This document shows positions 15,265 through 25,280 of a stretch of DNA of 64,000 nt, piece by piece; the first letter of the stretch is position 1, and each line of letters opens with the position of its first letter. Origin of the DNA: Pseudomonas sp. 30_B (GTDB lineage: Bacteria > Pseudomonadota > Gammaproteobacteria > Pseudomonadales > Pseudomonadaceae). The position numbers and the translations under genes are program-made. The stretch spans positions 186,001 through 250,000 of the forward strand of contig NZ_JAFGYY010000006.1 in assembly GCF_017491605.1 (NCBI RefSeq). The letters are read 5' to 3'. The notes under the pieces were generated by a model. The model was not told the DNA's origin, ran no database searches, and saw nothing but the letters and a program-made list of their open reading frames with translations.

Positions 15265-16272
15265 TCAGTGCTTGAGGTCCGCCAACCCCTTGAGCAGCGC
15301 CTCATGGAACCGCTTCGGGTCCTGGATCTGCGGCGCATGGCCGAGGTCGTCGAACTCCACCAGGGTGGCGTTGGGAATCGCCTTGGCGGTTTGCTTGCCC
15401 AGCTCGGCGTAGTTGCCCAGCCTGGCTTTCAGCTCGGCCGGCGCGATGTCCTTGCCGATGGCCGTATTGTCCCTGGTGCCGATCAGCAGCAGGGTCGGCA
15501 TCTTCAACTGGCCGAATTCATAGACCACCGGCTGGGTGAAGATCATGTCGTAGAGCAGTGCCGAGTTCCACGCCACGCGCTCGTGGCCGGCACCGTTGAA
15601 CAGGCCGGCGAGCATGTTCACCCACTTGTCGTACTCGGGCTTCCACTGGCCGGCGTAGTAGGTCGCCTGTTCGTACTGGCGGATGCCCTCGGCGCTGGTC
15701 TTGAGCTCGCGCTCGTACCACTGGTCCGGGGTGCGGTAGGGCACGCCCAGGGCCTTCCAGTCTTCCAGGCCGATGGGGTTGACCATCGCCAACTGCTCCA
15801 CCTGTTCGGGGTACATCAATGCATAGCGGGTGGCGAGCATGCCGCCAGTGGAGTGGCCGAGCAGGGTGACCTTGCCGACCTTCAGGTGCTCCAGCAGGGC
15901 GTGGGTGTTGGTCGCCAGCTGCTGGAAGCTGTACTGGTAGCGCTCGGGCTTGGTGGATTTGCAGAAGCCGATCTGGTCCGGCGCCACGACCCGGTAGCCG
16001 GCGTCGCTCAGGGCGGCGATGGTGCTTTCCCAGGTGCCGGCGCAGAAGTTCTTGCCGTGCAGCAGCACCACGGTGCGACCGTTGGCTTTCTGCCTGGGCT
16101 TCACATCGATGTAGGCCATGTGCATGTGATGGCCCTGGGAAGCGAAGCTGTAGTGACCGACCGGGAAAGCGTACTGGAAGCGCTCCAGTTCCGGGCCGTA
16201 GGTGGGCTTGGTTTCAGCGGCATGCAGCGGCAGGGTGGCGGCCAGTAGCAGGGCGGGTAGCCAGCGGCGCAT
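15265..16272 (-). CDS. Exported alpha/beta hydrolase
   Basis: The 335-residue protein has a signal peptide (RRWLPALLLAATLPLHAAE), so it is probably periplasmic. Alpha/beta hydrolase fold features: oxyanion strand VVLLHGKNFCAGTWE, nucleophile elbow LLGHSTGGM, acid in LLIGTRDNTAIG, and histidine in DDLGHAPQ. It resembles the MhpC/haloperoxidase-like group; substrate unknown. CGGAGAG precedes the ATG at 16272. The open frame runs further upstream, but only this start leads straight into the signal sequence. It is flanked by repeats and is probably monocistronic. Confidence 0.85.
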   Translation of the reverse strand: MRRWLPALLLAATLPLHAAETKPTYGPELERFQYAFPVGHYSFASQGHHMHMAYIDVKPRQKANGRTVVLLHGKNFCAGTWESTIAALSDAGYRVVAPDQIGFCKSTKPERYQYSFQQLATNTHALLEHLKVGKVTLLGHSTGGMLATRYALMYPEQVEQLAMVNPIGLEDWKALGVPYRTPDQWYERELKTSAEGIRQYEQATYYAGQWKPEYDKWVNMLAGLFNGAGHERVAWNSALLYDMIFTQPVVYEFGQLKMPTLLLIGTRDNTAIGKDIAPAELKARLGNYAELGKQTAKAIPNATLVEFDDLGHAPQIQDPKRFHEALLKGLADLKH

Positions 16273-16441
16273 CGGGGAGCTCTCCGGGTGGTTTGGGCAC
16301 GGGTCAGACAGCGGGAACGGCAATAGGTTGGCAGATTTTCTCGGCCGGCGCCGCATCGGCTGAGTTCGATGTGTGCTCGATATCCACGCCGCCCAACCCG
16401 GGTGTAGGGCGTGGTTCCCGATCACTTCGGGTTCGAACCGT

Positions 16442-16517
16442 AGGATGGGTGGAGCGCAGCGATACCCATGCTGATGGCGTATGAGTCCGATGGGTATCGC
16501 TTCGCTCCACGCCATCC
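16442..16517. repeat. Inverted repeat pair, GGATGG-TGGAGCG type
   Basis: AGGATGGGTGGAGCGCAGCG.. is answered by ..CGCTTCGCTCCACGCCATCCT around a short spacer, with ATACCCAT/ATGGGTAT inside. It lies in the gap between the hydrolase and the LuxR gene; no ORF there is supported. Confidence 0.7.
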
Positions 16518-16532
16518 TGCGAGGAGCCGGCT

Positions 16533-17453
16533 TCAGGCCGCGCTGACGCCGCCAGTGAGCCAGTCGATGAACAGCGAGAACAGCTCCGCCTGGGAGTTGA
16601 TCTCCAGCTTGGTGTAGAGGTGCTTGCGGTGCATGCGCACCGTCTCCGGGGAGATGTCGAGCACCCGCGCGCTGGATTTCACCGAGTGGCCGCGCAGCAG
16701 CAGGTGGGCGATTTCCCGTTCGCGCTCGGTCAAAAGGTCCGCGCCGAAGTTCATGAAGGCCGCGCGGATGTGCCGGTTCAGCGGTGCCTGGGCCGCCTGC
16801 GCATTGCCCTCGCCGCGCCCCGCCAGCAATAGGTCGAGGCCGCCGTTGCGCTCGAACTGGCGGATCAGCTCGCGCACCAGCGGCAGCGCGCCGGCCAGCA
16901 GGTCCAGCTGGGTTTCGCTGAAACGCGCGCCGCTGTTGCCCTGGTACAGGCACAGGGACACCTTGCGCTGCTCGCCCAGGTCAACGATGAAGTGGCAGTC
17001 CTCGGTGCAGCCGCAGCGCAGGTAGTAGGTCTTGTAGTACTCGCTGGCGAAGAAGTCGTCCGGGGCGATGTCGGCCAGCGGGTAGAAGCCCTCGGTGAGG
17101 CCGTCTTCCATGGCCAGGCAGAAGGGGTCGAGCAGATAGCCGCGGGCGTAGTAGCGGTCGATCAGCGCCTCGTGGTGCGCCGGTGCGATGCCGCGCTGGT
17201 ACAGCGGTTGCGGCGGTTGGCCGCGCTGCTCCAGGCCGAGCATCATCGATTCCACCGGCACCAGGCAGTCCAGCGCCTCGGCCAGGCGCTCGACGAAGAC
17301 GACGTCGCCGACGCTGGCCATGGCGCGCGCCAGCCCCGCATGCCAGGCATGCAGGGCCGGTGCGTCGGACGATTCGCTGATTGCCTGGGATTCGCTCATG
17401 TTCGGCAGTCTAAAGGGCTGCCGGGGTGTAGGCAAAATCCTCGGATCGCTCAT
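16533..17453 (-). CDS. LuxR-family transcriptional regulator
   Basis: 306 residues from the ATG at 17453, which overlaps the aminotransferase stop (TGATG). An alternative ATG at 17399 would give 288 residues and neither start has a strong Shine-Dalgarno sequence. The C-terminal GerE helix-turn-helix is clear (LLTEREREIAHLLLRGHSVKSSARVLDISPETVRMHRKHLYTKLEI). The N-terminal 220 residues have no recognised ligand pocket; a Cys-rich LRCGCTEDCHFIV stands out. It is not an obvious acyl-homoserine-lactone receptor. It probably regulates the upstream aminotransferase and PotF-like genes. Confidence 0.8.
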   Translation of the reverse strand: MSDPRILPTPRQPFRLPNMSESQAISESSDAPALHAWHAGLARAMASVGDVVFVERLAEALDCLVPVESMMLGLEQRGQPPQPLYQRGIAPAHHEALIDRYYARGYLLDPFCLAMEDGLTEGFYPLADIAPDDFFASEYYKTYYLRCGCTEDCHFIVDLGEQRKVSLCLYQGNSGARFSETQLDLLAGALPLVRELIRQFERNGGLDLLLAGRGEGNAQAAQAPLNRHIRAAFMNFGADLLTEREREIAHLLLRGHSVKSSARVLDISPETVRMHRKHLYTKLEINSQAELFSLFIDWLTGGVSAA

Positions 17454-18871
17454 CAGTTCCCCGCGTAGTCACCGCTGCGCTTGAGGTCTTCGGCGGCTTC
17501 GAGGATCGACTCGCGCAGGGTGTCGACGATCTCGTCGACCTGCTCGCGGGTGATGGTCAGCGGCGGCGACATCACGTTCAGGTGCACGATCGGCCGTACC
17601 AGCAGGCCGCGGGCCTGGGCGCGCAGGTGGATTTTCTCGCCGATGTTCAGCTCCTCGGGGAACAGCGCCTTGGTGCGCTTGTCGGCGACGAACTCGACGC
17701 AGGCCATCAGCTTCTGGCAGCGCACGCTGCCCACCAGCGGCAGCCCGGCCAGTTCCTGCAGACGCTGCTCCAGGTAGGTGCCGACATCCTTCACGTGCTC
17801 CAGCAGGTTTTCGCGCTCGATGATCTCAATGTTCTTCAGCGCCGAGACGCAGCTCACCGGGTGCCCGCTGTAGGTGAAGCCATGGGCGAAGCATCGGCCC
17901 TGGTCGGCCTCGGCGATCACCTTCCAGATGCGGTCGGAGAAGATGCACGCGCCCAGCGGCAGGTAACCGGAGGTCAGGCCCTTGGCGGTGGTGATGATGT
18001 CCGGCTGCATGCCGAACACGTCCTCGGAGGCGAAGAAGGCGCCGAGGCGGCCGAAGGAGGTCACCACCTCGTCGGCGACGTAGAGCACGTCGTACTTCTG
18101 GCACACCTCCCACATGCGCTTGTGATAGCCCTTGGGCGGGATGATCACGCCGCCCGAGCCCATGATCGGCTCGGCGAAGAAGGCCGCCACCTGGTCGGCG
18201 CCCAGCTCGAGGATCTTGTCTTCGAATTCCTTCACCAGGAATTCGAGGAAGTCGCTTTCGGTCATCCCTTCCGGCGCGCGGTAGGGGTTGGGGCAGGAAA
18301 TGTGGTGGATGACGTCCTTGAGGAAGTCGAATTCGGCCGGGTGGTCGGCGACCTTGCCGCCCAGCGACATGGTGAGGAAGGTCGAGCCGTGGTAGGCGTT
18401 GACCCGGCTGATGATGTGCTTCTTGGCATGCTTGCCGCGGCAGTTCTGGTAGTACTGGATCAGCCGGTAGGCGGTGTCCACGGCGGTGGAGCCGCCGGTG
18501 GTGAGGAACACGTGGTCCAGGTCGCCTGGCGCCAGTTGCGCGAGTTTCTCGCAGAGCTGGATGGCGGTGACGTTGGCCATGTCGCAGAACGGGTTGGAGT
18601 AGGCCAGGCGGCGGACCTGCTCGGCGATGGCGTCGGCCATTTCCGCGCGGCCCAGGCCGATGTTGGTGCACCACATGCCGCCCACAGCATCCAGGTAGCG
18701 ATTGCCCTTGGTGTCGTAGATATAGGCGCCCTCGCCGGCGGCAATGTTCAGCGCACCGTTGACACGGTGATCGTCGAACACGTGGTAGCCGTGCACGTAG
18801 TGGGCTTTGTCGGCGGCGACCAGCTGCTCGTCGTTGAACTGGGCGAAGAAGGCTGGGGTTGGGGTGTTCAT
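17453..18871 (-). CDS. Class III PLP-dependent aminotransferase
   Basis: The 472-residue fold-type I aminotransferase is of the kind that uses omega-amino acids, diamines or polyamines. Visible features are the PLP-binding GGSTAVDTAYRL, the aspartate in YVADEVVTSFGR, and the Schiff-base lysine in IITTAKGLTSGYLPLGA, followed by the family's FTYSGHPVSC. With a PotF-like binding protein immediately upstream, a polyamine or GABA-type substrate is likely but not proved. The stop overlaps the LuxR start. Confidence 0.9.
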   Translation of the reverse strand: MNTPTPAFFAQFNDEQLVAADKAHYVHGYHVFDDHRVNGALNIAAGEGAYIYDTKGNRYLDAVGGMWCTNIGLGRAEMADAIAEQVRRLAYSNPFCDMANVTAIQLCEKLAQLAPGDLDHVFLTTGGSTAVDTAYRLIQYYQNCRGKHAKKHIISRVNAYHGSTFLTMSLGGKVADHPAEFDFLKDVIHHISCPNPYRAPEGMTESDFLEFLVKEFEDKILELGADQVAAFFAEPIMGSGGVIIPPKGYHKRMWEVCQKYDVLYVADEVVTSFGRLGAFFASEDVFGMQPDIITTAKGLTSGYLPLGACIFSDRIWKVIAEADQGRCFAHGFTYSGHPVSCVSALKNIEIIERENLLEHVKDVGTYLEQRLQELAGLPLVGSVRCQKLMACVEFVADKRTKALFPEELNIGEKIHLRAQARGLLVRPIVHLNVMSPPLTITREQVDEIVDTLRESILEAAEDLKRSGDYAGN

Positions 18872-18964
18872 CGTCTGTACCTTTCGTCTTTCGGTTATTC
18901 GTGTGGGGGAGAGCCTTCTCCCCGTGCCCCGGCGCTCAGGCCGGGGCGGGTTCGTCGCGATCCG

Positions 18965-20068
18965 TCAGGTTCCGGTCTTCACCGCCGCCCAGGTGCGGGT
19001 GATCAGGCGGGTGGCCTTGGGGTTCTGCACTTTCTGGGTGAACAGCCGGGAGCGGGTCTCGGCGTCGGGGTAGATCGCCGGGTCGTTGCGCACTTCGGCG
19101 GTGAGCATGGGTTTGGCGGCGGCGTTGCTCGAGGCGTAGCGGATGAAGTCGCTGATGTCGGCGGCCACCTTGGGTTGCAGCATGTATTCGATGAACTTGT
19201 GGGCGTTGGCCACGTGCGGCGCGTCGGCCGGGATGTAGAAGTCATCGAACCAGATCAGCGAGCCTTCCTTCGGCACGAAATAGCCCAGCTTCACCTTGGC
19301 GCCGGCCTCGTCGGCGCGGGCCTGGGCGGTGGCGTAGTCGCCGGACCAGGTCATGGCCATGCACTGGTCGCCGTTGGCCAGGCCGTTGAGGTAGCTGGTG
19401 GAGTCGAACTTGCGGATGTACGGACGGATCGACTGCAGCAGGTCCTGGGCGGCCTTCAGGTCCTCGGGCAGCGCGCTGTTCGGGTCGCGCTTTAGGTAGG
19501 CCAGGGCCAGGGGGATCACGTCGGTGGGCGAGTCGATGATGGTCACGCCGCAATCGGCGAATTTCGACACGATCTTCGGATCGAACAGCATCGCCAGCGA
19601 GCCGATCGGCGCATCGGGCATGCGCTCCTTGATCTTGTCGATGTTGTAGGTGATGCCGTTGCTGCCCCAGGTGTAGGGCGCCGAGTACTGCACGCCCGGA
19701 TCGTAGTGGTCCAGGTGCTTGAGGACGTCCGGATCGAGGTTGTTCCAGCTCGGCAGCTTGGACTTGTCCAGCGGTTGGAACACGCCGGCCTTGAGCAGCG
19801 GCGGCACCAGGGCGGCGTTGAGCACCACCAGGTCGTAGCCGGAGCGGCCGGGCAGCAGCTTGCCCTGCACGGTCTCGTAGGAGTCGAAGGTGTCGTAGAC
19901 CACCTTGATCCCGGTGGCCTTCTCGAAATCGGCGATGGTGTGCTCGCCGATGTAGTCTGCCCAGTTGTACAGCCGCAGCGTATTGGCGCTACTGCTGTCT
20001 TCCCCGTGGCCCAGCGCCGGCAAGGTCGCCAGGGCCGCGCTGAGTACTGCAGCGAGGGTTTTCTGCAT
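18965..20068 (-). CDS. PotF/SpuD-like polyamine-binding periplasmic protein
   Basis: The 367-residue ABC-type binding protein has a signal peptide (about 1-23, ending ALGHGE). Mature LRLYNWADYIGEHTIADFEKATGIKVVYDTFDS is the PotD/PotF signature. Further ligand-pocket aromatics are in YTWGSNGI, MTWSGDYATA and WFDDFYIP. No permease or ATPase genes lie beside it, so it must share a transporter encoded elsewhere or act as a sensor. The start at 20068 opens the signal peptide. Confidence 0.9.
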   Translation of the reverse strand: MQKTLAAVLSAALATLPALGHGEDSSSANTLRLYNWADYIGEHTIADFEKATGIKVVYDTFDSYETVQGKLLPGRSGYDLVVLNAALVPPLLKAGVFQPLDKSKLPSWNNLDPDVLKHLDHYDPGVQYSAPYTWGSNGITYNIDKIKERMPDAPIGSLAMLFDPKIVSKFADCGVTIIDSPTDVIPLALAYLKRDPNSALPEDLKAAQDLLQSIRPYIRKFDSTSYLNGLANGDQCMAMTWSGDYATAQARADEAGAKVKLGYFVPKEGSLIWFDDFYIPADAPHVANAHKFIEYMLQPKVAADISDFIRYASSNAAAKPMLTAEVRNDPAIYPDAETRSRLFTQKVQNPKATRLITRTWAAVKTGT

Positions 20069-20264
20069 GTCAGTCCACCTGTTGTTGTTGTGTTCGCTGA
20101 TGGGGCCACTCTCGGCCACCGCCGGTTGGCGGACCATTCCCCGAACGGGTAGGTAGGCTCTGTTACCGTTGCAATGACGGCGCCCAGGCGACGACAGACC
20201 CTGGGACTGGCATCTTGTCGAACAATCGTTCAAATTCTCCCCATACCCACTCGGAATTACAGGA
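20069..20264. promoter_or_regulatory. Divergent promoter, PotF-like gene / TetR regulator
   Basis: The gap contains GAAC-AATC-GTTC (20220-20231), a short inverted repeat of the size TetR/BetI proteins bind, 33 bases before the TetR start. No ORF is supported. Confidence 0.35.
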
Positions 20265-20912
20265 ATGAACCAGGAAGTCCGCTTTTCCCGACTGGAGCCC
20301 GAACAGCGCAAGGCGCTGCTGATCGAGGCGACGCTCGCCTGCCTGAAGCGCCACGGCTTCCAGGGTGCGTCGATCCGCAAGATCTGCGCCGAGGCCGGGG
20401 TCTCGGTGGGGCTGATCAACCACCACTATTCGGGCAAGGACGAACTGGTGGCCGAGGCCTACCTGACGGTCACCGGGCGAGTGATGCTGCTGCTGCGCGA
20501 AGCCATCGCCCAGGCGGCGCCCGATGCCCGCGCCCGGCTGTCGGCGTTCTTCCGCGCGTCGTTCTCCGCCGAACTGCTCGACCCGCAGCTGCTGGATGCC
20601 TGGCTGGCGTTCTGGGGTGCGGTGAAGACCGCCGAGGAAATCAACAAGGCGCACGACCATTCCTACGGCGAGTACCGCTCGCTGCTGGCGCAGGCGCTGA
20701 ATGAGCTGGCGAAGGAGCAGGGCTGGTCCGATTTTGACGCGGACCTCGCCGCCATCGCCCTCAGCGCCTTGCTCGACGGGCTGTGGCTGGAGTCCGGTCT
20801 GAATCCCAATACCTTCACCCCGGAGCAGGGCGTACAGATTTGCGAAGCCTGGGTGGATGGCCTGCAATACGGTGGCCGGCAGCGCTTCAGCCGTGCGGCG
20901 GCGGGTTGTTGA
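20265..20912 (+). CDS. TetR-family regulator, BetI-like
   Basis: The 215-residue protein has an N-terminal helix-turn-helix (RKALLIEATLACLKRHGFQGASIRKICAEAGVSVGLINHHYSGKDELV) and a BetI-type C-terminal domain (LLDAWLAFWGAVKTAEEINKAH). Such proteins often repress divergent uptake or catabolic genes, here most likely the PotF-like protein and aminotransferase. The inducer is unknown. It differs from true BetI, which sits with betBA; no betBA is present here. Confidence 0.85.
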   Translation: MNQEVRFSRLEPEQRKALLIEATLACLKRHGFQGASIRKICAEAGVSVGLINHHYSGKDELVAEAYLTVTGRVMLLLREAIAQAAPDARARLSAFFRASFSAELLDPQLLDAWLAFWGAVKTAEEINKAHDHSYGEYRSLLAQALNELAKEQGWSDFDADLAAIALSALLDGLWLESGLNPNTFTPEQGVQICEAWVDGLQYGGRQRFSRAAAGC

Positions 20913-21026
20913 TCAGCTGTTCAGCGATCGGTAACCTGCTGCCTCCGCAGGACCGGTCCTACAGACCTCTCTAGACTAATAACAAGAATTGCCCCGCAAA
21001 CAGCGTGGCGTCAGCAGGGTATTGCG

Positions 21027-21761
21027 ATGACTTCCCGTGTACTGATCGTCGACGACGATCCGGTGATTCGCGAGCTCCTCCAGGCCTACCTCGGCGAGGA
21101 AGGCTACGACGTGCTCTGTGCGGGCACCGCCGAACAGGCCGAGACGAGCCTGGCCGAGGCCGAGCGCAGCGACCAGCCCATCGACCTGGTGATGCTCGAC
21201 ATCCGCCTGCCCGGCAAGGACGGCCTGACCCTGACCCGCGAACTGCGCGTGCGCTCGGAGGTCGGCATCATCCTGATCACCGGCCGCAACGACGACATCG
21301 ACCGCATCGTCGGCCTGGAGTGCGGCGCCGACGACTACGTGATCAAGCCGCTCAACCCGCGCGAGCTGGTGTCGCGGGCGAAGAACCTGATCCGCCGCGT
21401 GCGCCACGCCCGCCAGGGCCCGGCCGCCCAGACGGCGCGGCAGAACCACAAGCGCTTCGCCCACTGGACGCTCGACCCGGACCGCCGTCGCCTGATCGAC
21501 CGCGACGGCAGCGAAACCCCGCTGACCCACGGCGAGTTCCAGTTGCTCTGCGTGTTCCTGCGCAACACCGGCCACACCCTGAGCCGCGACCAGCTGATGG
21601 ACCAGATCCGCAACCGCGAATGGCTGCCCAACGACCGCTCCATCGACGTGCTGGTCGGCCGCCTGCGCCGCAAGCTGCGCGACGACCCGGCCGAGCCCGA
21701 GCTGATCATCACCATCCACGGCGCCGGCTACCTGTTCACCGCCACGCCCGTCGACGCCTGA
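21027..21761 (+). CDS. aruR: AruR-like OmpR-family response regulator
   Basis: Response regulator of 244 residues predicted to activate the arginine transaminase pathway. The receiver domain has the acidic pair DD (10-11), phospho-acceptor Asp58 (VMLDIRLPGKDG) and Lys107 (YVIKPLNPREL). The C-terminal winged helix (HGEFQLLCVFLRNTGHTLSRDQLMD, DVLVGRLRRKLRDDP, IHGAGYLF) is OmpR-like. The assignment rests on gene order: it is followed by a hybrid kinase, a permease and aruI/aruH, as in the P. aeruginosa PA4983-PA4975 region. It forms an operon with the next two genes (3-bp gap, then a 4-bp overlap). Confidence 0.85.
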   Translation: MTSRVLIVDDDPVIRELLQAYLGEEGYDVLCAGTAEQAETSLAEAERSDQPIDLVMLDIRLPGKDGLTLTRELRVRSEVGIILITGRNDDIDRIVGLECGADDYVIKPLNPRELVSRAKNLIRRVRHARQGPAAQTARQNHKRFAHWTLDPDRRRLIDRDGSETPLTHGEFQLLCVFLRNTGHTLSRDQLMDQIRNREWLPNDRSIDVLVGRLRRKLRDDPAEPELIITIHGAGYLFTATPVDA

Positions 21762-21764
21762 GCC

Positions 21765-22534
21765 ATGCGCTGGCTGGCCCTGCTGTGCCTGGCGCTGTTC
21801 AGCAGTCTTGCCGGTGCCGCGCAGCCGATCCGCTACTGCGACTACCCCGTCTACCCGCCCATTTCCTGGAGCGACGGCCACGATGTGCGCGGCCTGGCGC
21901 CGCAGACCGTGCGCAGCGTGCTCGGCGAACTGGGTTACGAGGTGCAGACCGTGGTGCTGGGCAACTGGAAGCGCTGCCTGCTGGATGCCGCCGAGGGCCG
22001 CGTCGATCTGGTGCTGGCCTACCAGACGCCGCAGCGCGACGACGGCCTGCTGTTTTCCCGCGTACCGGTGCTGCGTGAGGAAGTGGCGATCTTCTACAAC
22101 CGCCGCAAGCCGGTGCGTTTCGACCAGCTCGGCGACCTCGCCAACTACCGGGGCGGGCTGCTGTTCGGCGAAAGCTACGGGCCGGAGTTCGACCGCTTCG
22201 TCGCCGAGCGCGGCAACGTCGAATGGGTCTCCGACAGCCGCCAGAACTTCGGCAAGCTGATCCGCCAGCGCATCGACTTCATCGCCCACGAGCGACGCAC
22301 CGGCACCCTGTTCGTCGAACAACTGGCCGGCGGCGAGGACATCGTCGCGTTGCCCAGACCGCTGACCGTGGATTACCTGCGCATCGCCGTGTCGCGCCAC
22401 TCGCCGCTGGCCGCGCGGATGGACGAGATCGATGCGGTACTCAAGAAGCGGGTGGACGACGGCAGCGTGGCGCGCTGGCTGGACGACAGCGAGCGCGGCT
22501 ACCGCGCCATGCTCGCCGGCGACGGGGTGCCGCG

Positions 22535-22538
<4 letters not shown>
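21765..22538 (+). CDS. Periplasmic solute-binding-like protein encoded with AruRS
   Basis: The 257-residue protein has a signal peptide ([18 protein letters not shown]), then a bacterial SBP family 3 fold ([62 protein letters not shown]). It is 3 bp downstream of aruR, and its stop overlaps the aruS start as ATGA, so it is co-translated with the kinase. No transporter genes pair with it. The simplest reading is a periplasmic ligand receptor (perhaps for arginine) that presents the signal to the AruS sensor domain; this is inference. Confidence 0.8.
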
Positions 22539-24772
<2,234 letters not shown>

Positions 24773-24791
24773 CTCCTGCGCGGGTGGCCTG

Positions 24792-24920
24792 CCCTCACCC
24801 CAGCCCTGGCTGCGCGCCCCGCTCCGAAGGGAGAGGGGGCCAATTGTGCCGGCTGACGACACACCTTCATCCTGCACCGAACAGTCCCCTCTCCCTCCGG
24901 GAGAGGGTTAGGGGGAGGGG
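24792..24920. repeat. Paired CCCTCTCCC repeat, MITE-like copy 1
   Basis: CCCTCACCCCAGCCCT.. at the left and ..AGGGTTAGGGGGAGGGG at the right form inverted ends of a unit of about 130 bp. The spacer (GTGCCGGCTGA.., TTCATCCTGCACC) is shared in reverse orientation with the copy at 49103-49220. The left arm contains a CCTGGCTGCGCGCCCCGCTCC stretch also present at about 26830. Confidence 0.75.
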
Positions 24921-25030
24921 AAAGCTCAGCGCCAATACCACCGAAGAACACCAGACCCTGTAGGACCGAGGGGGGCGCCTAGCCCTTGCTCGCGAACCCT
25001 GCACAACTCCCTTGTCGCCGGCTAGTCCTG

Positions 25031-25057
25031 TTCGCGAGCAAGCTCGCTCCTACGAAA
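25031..25057. repeat. REP half element
   Basis: TTCGCGAGCAAGCTCGCTCCTAC, one arm of the REP doublet seen complete at 15152 and 36406. Confidence 0.8.
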
Positions 25058-25103
25058 AGCCAAACCCTGAAACCCCCGTCCCGCGCGCCCTGCACAAAAT
25101 CCT

Positions 25104-25122
25104 TACAACTTCCTACAACTTC
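25104..25122 (+). promoter_or_regulatory. Direct repeat TACAACTTC, candidate AruR site
   Basis: Two TACAACTTC copies (25104-25112 and 25114-25122) with a 10-bp period, the usual layout of OmpR-family operators. The same nonamer occurs reversed (GAAGTTGTA) at 26988-26996, before the catabolic operon. Confidence 0.5.
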
Positions 25123-25217
25123 GATCCGCCCGAACAACGGCGTCTTACATCGCCTTCCAATAATCCGGTGGCATCCGTGCCCGAGCCACGGCCTCTGATT
25201 GATTGGAGATAACAATA

Positions 25218-25280
25218 ATGATCCAACGTAGAGTTCCGCTCAGCCGCGCCCGCCATTCCGTGGAGGTGCGCCATGTCTGA
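25218..25280 (+). CDS. Arginine-rich leader ORF before the permease
   Basis: A 20-codon ORF, product MIQRRVPLSRARHSVEVRHV, contains five arginine codons, including a CGT-AGA pair at codons 4-5; AGA is rare in high-GC Pseudomonas genes. TTGGAGATAACAATA before the ATG is a good ribosome-binding site. The ORF ends 8 bases inside the permease gene in another frame and contains the permease Shine-Dalgarno sequence (GTGGAGGTG). Translation through it would therefore influence permease initiation, as in leader-peptide control by arginine supply. Whether it is translated is unproved. Confidence 0.45.
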   Translation: MIQRRVPLSRARHSVEVRHV

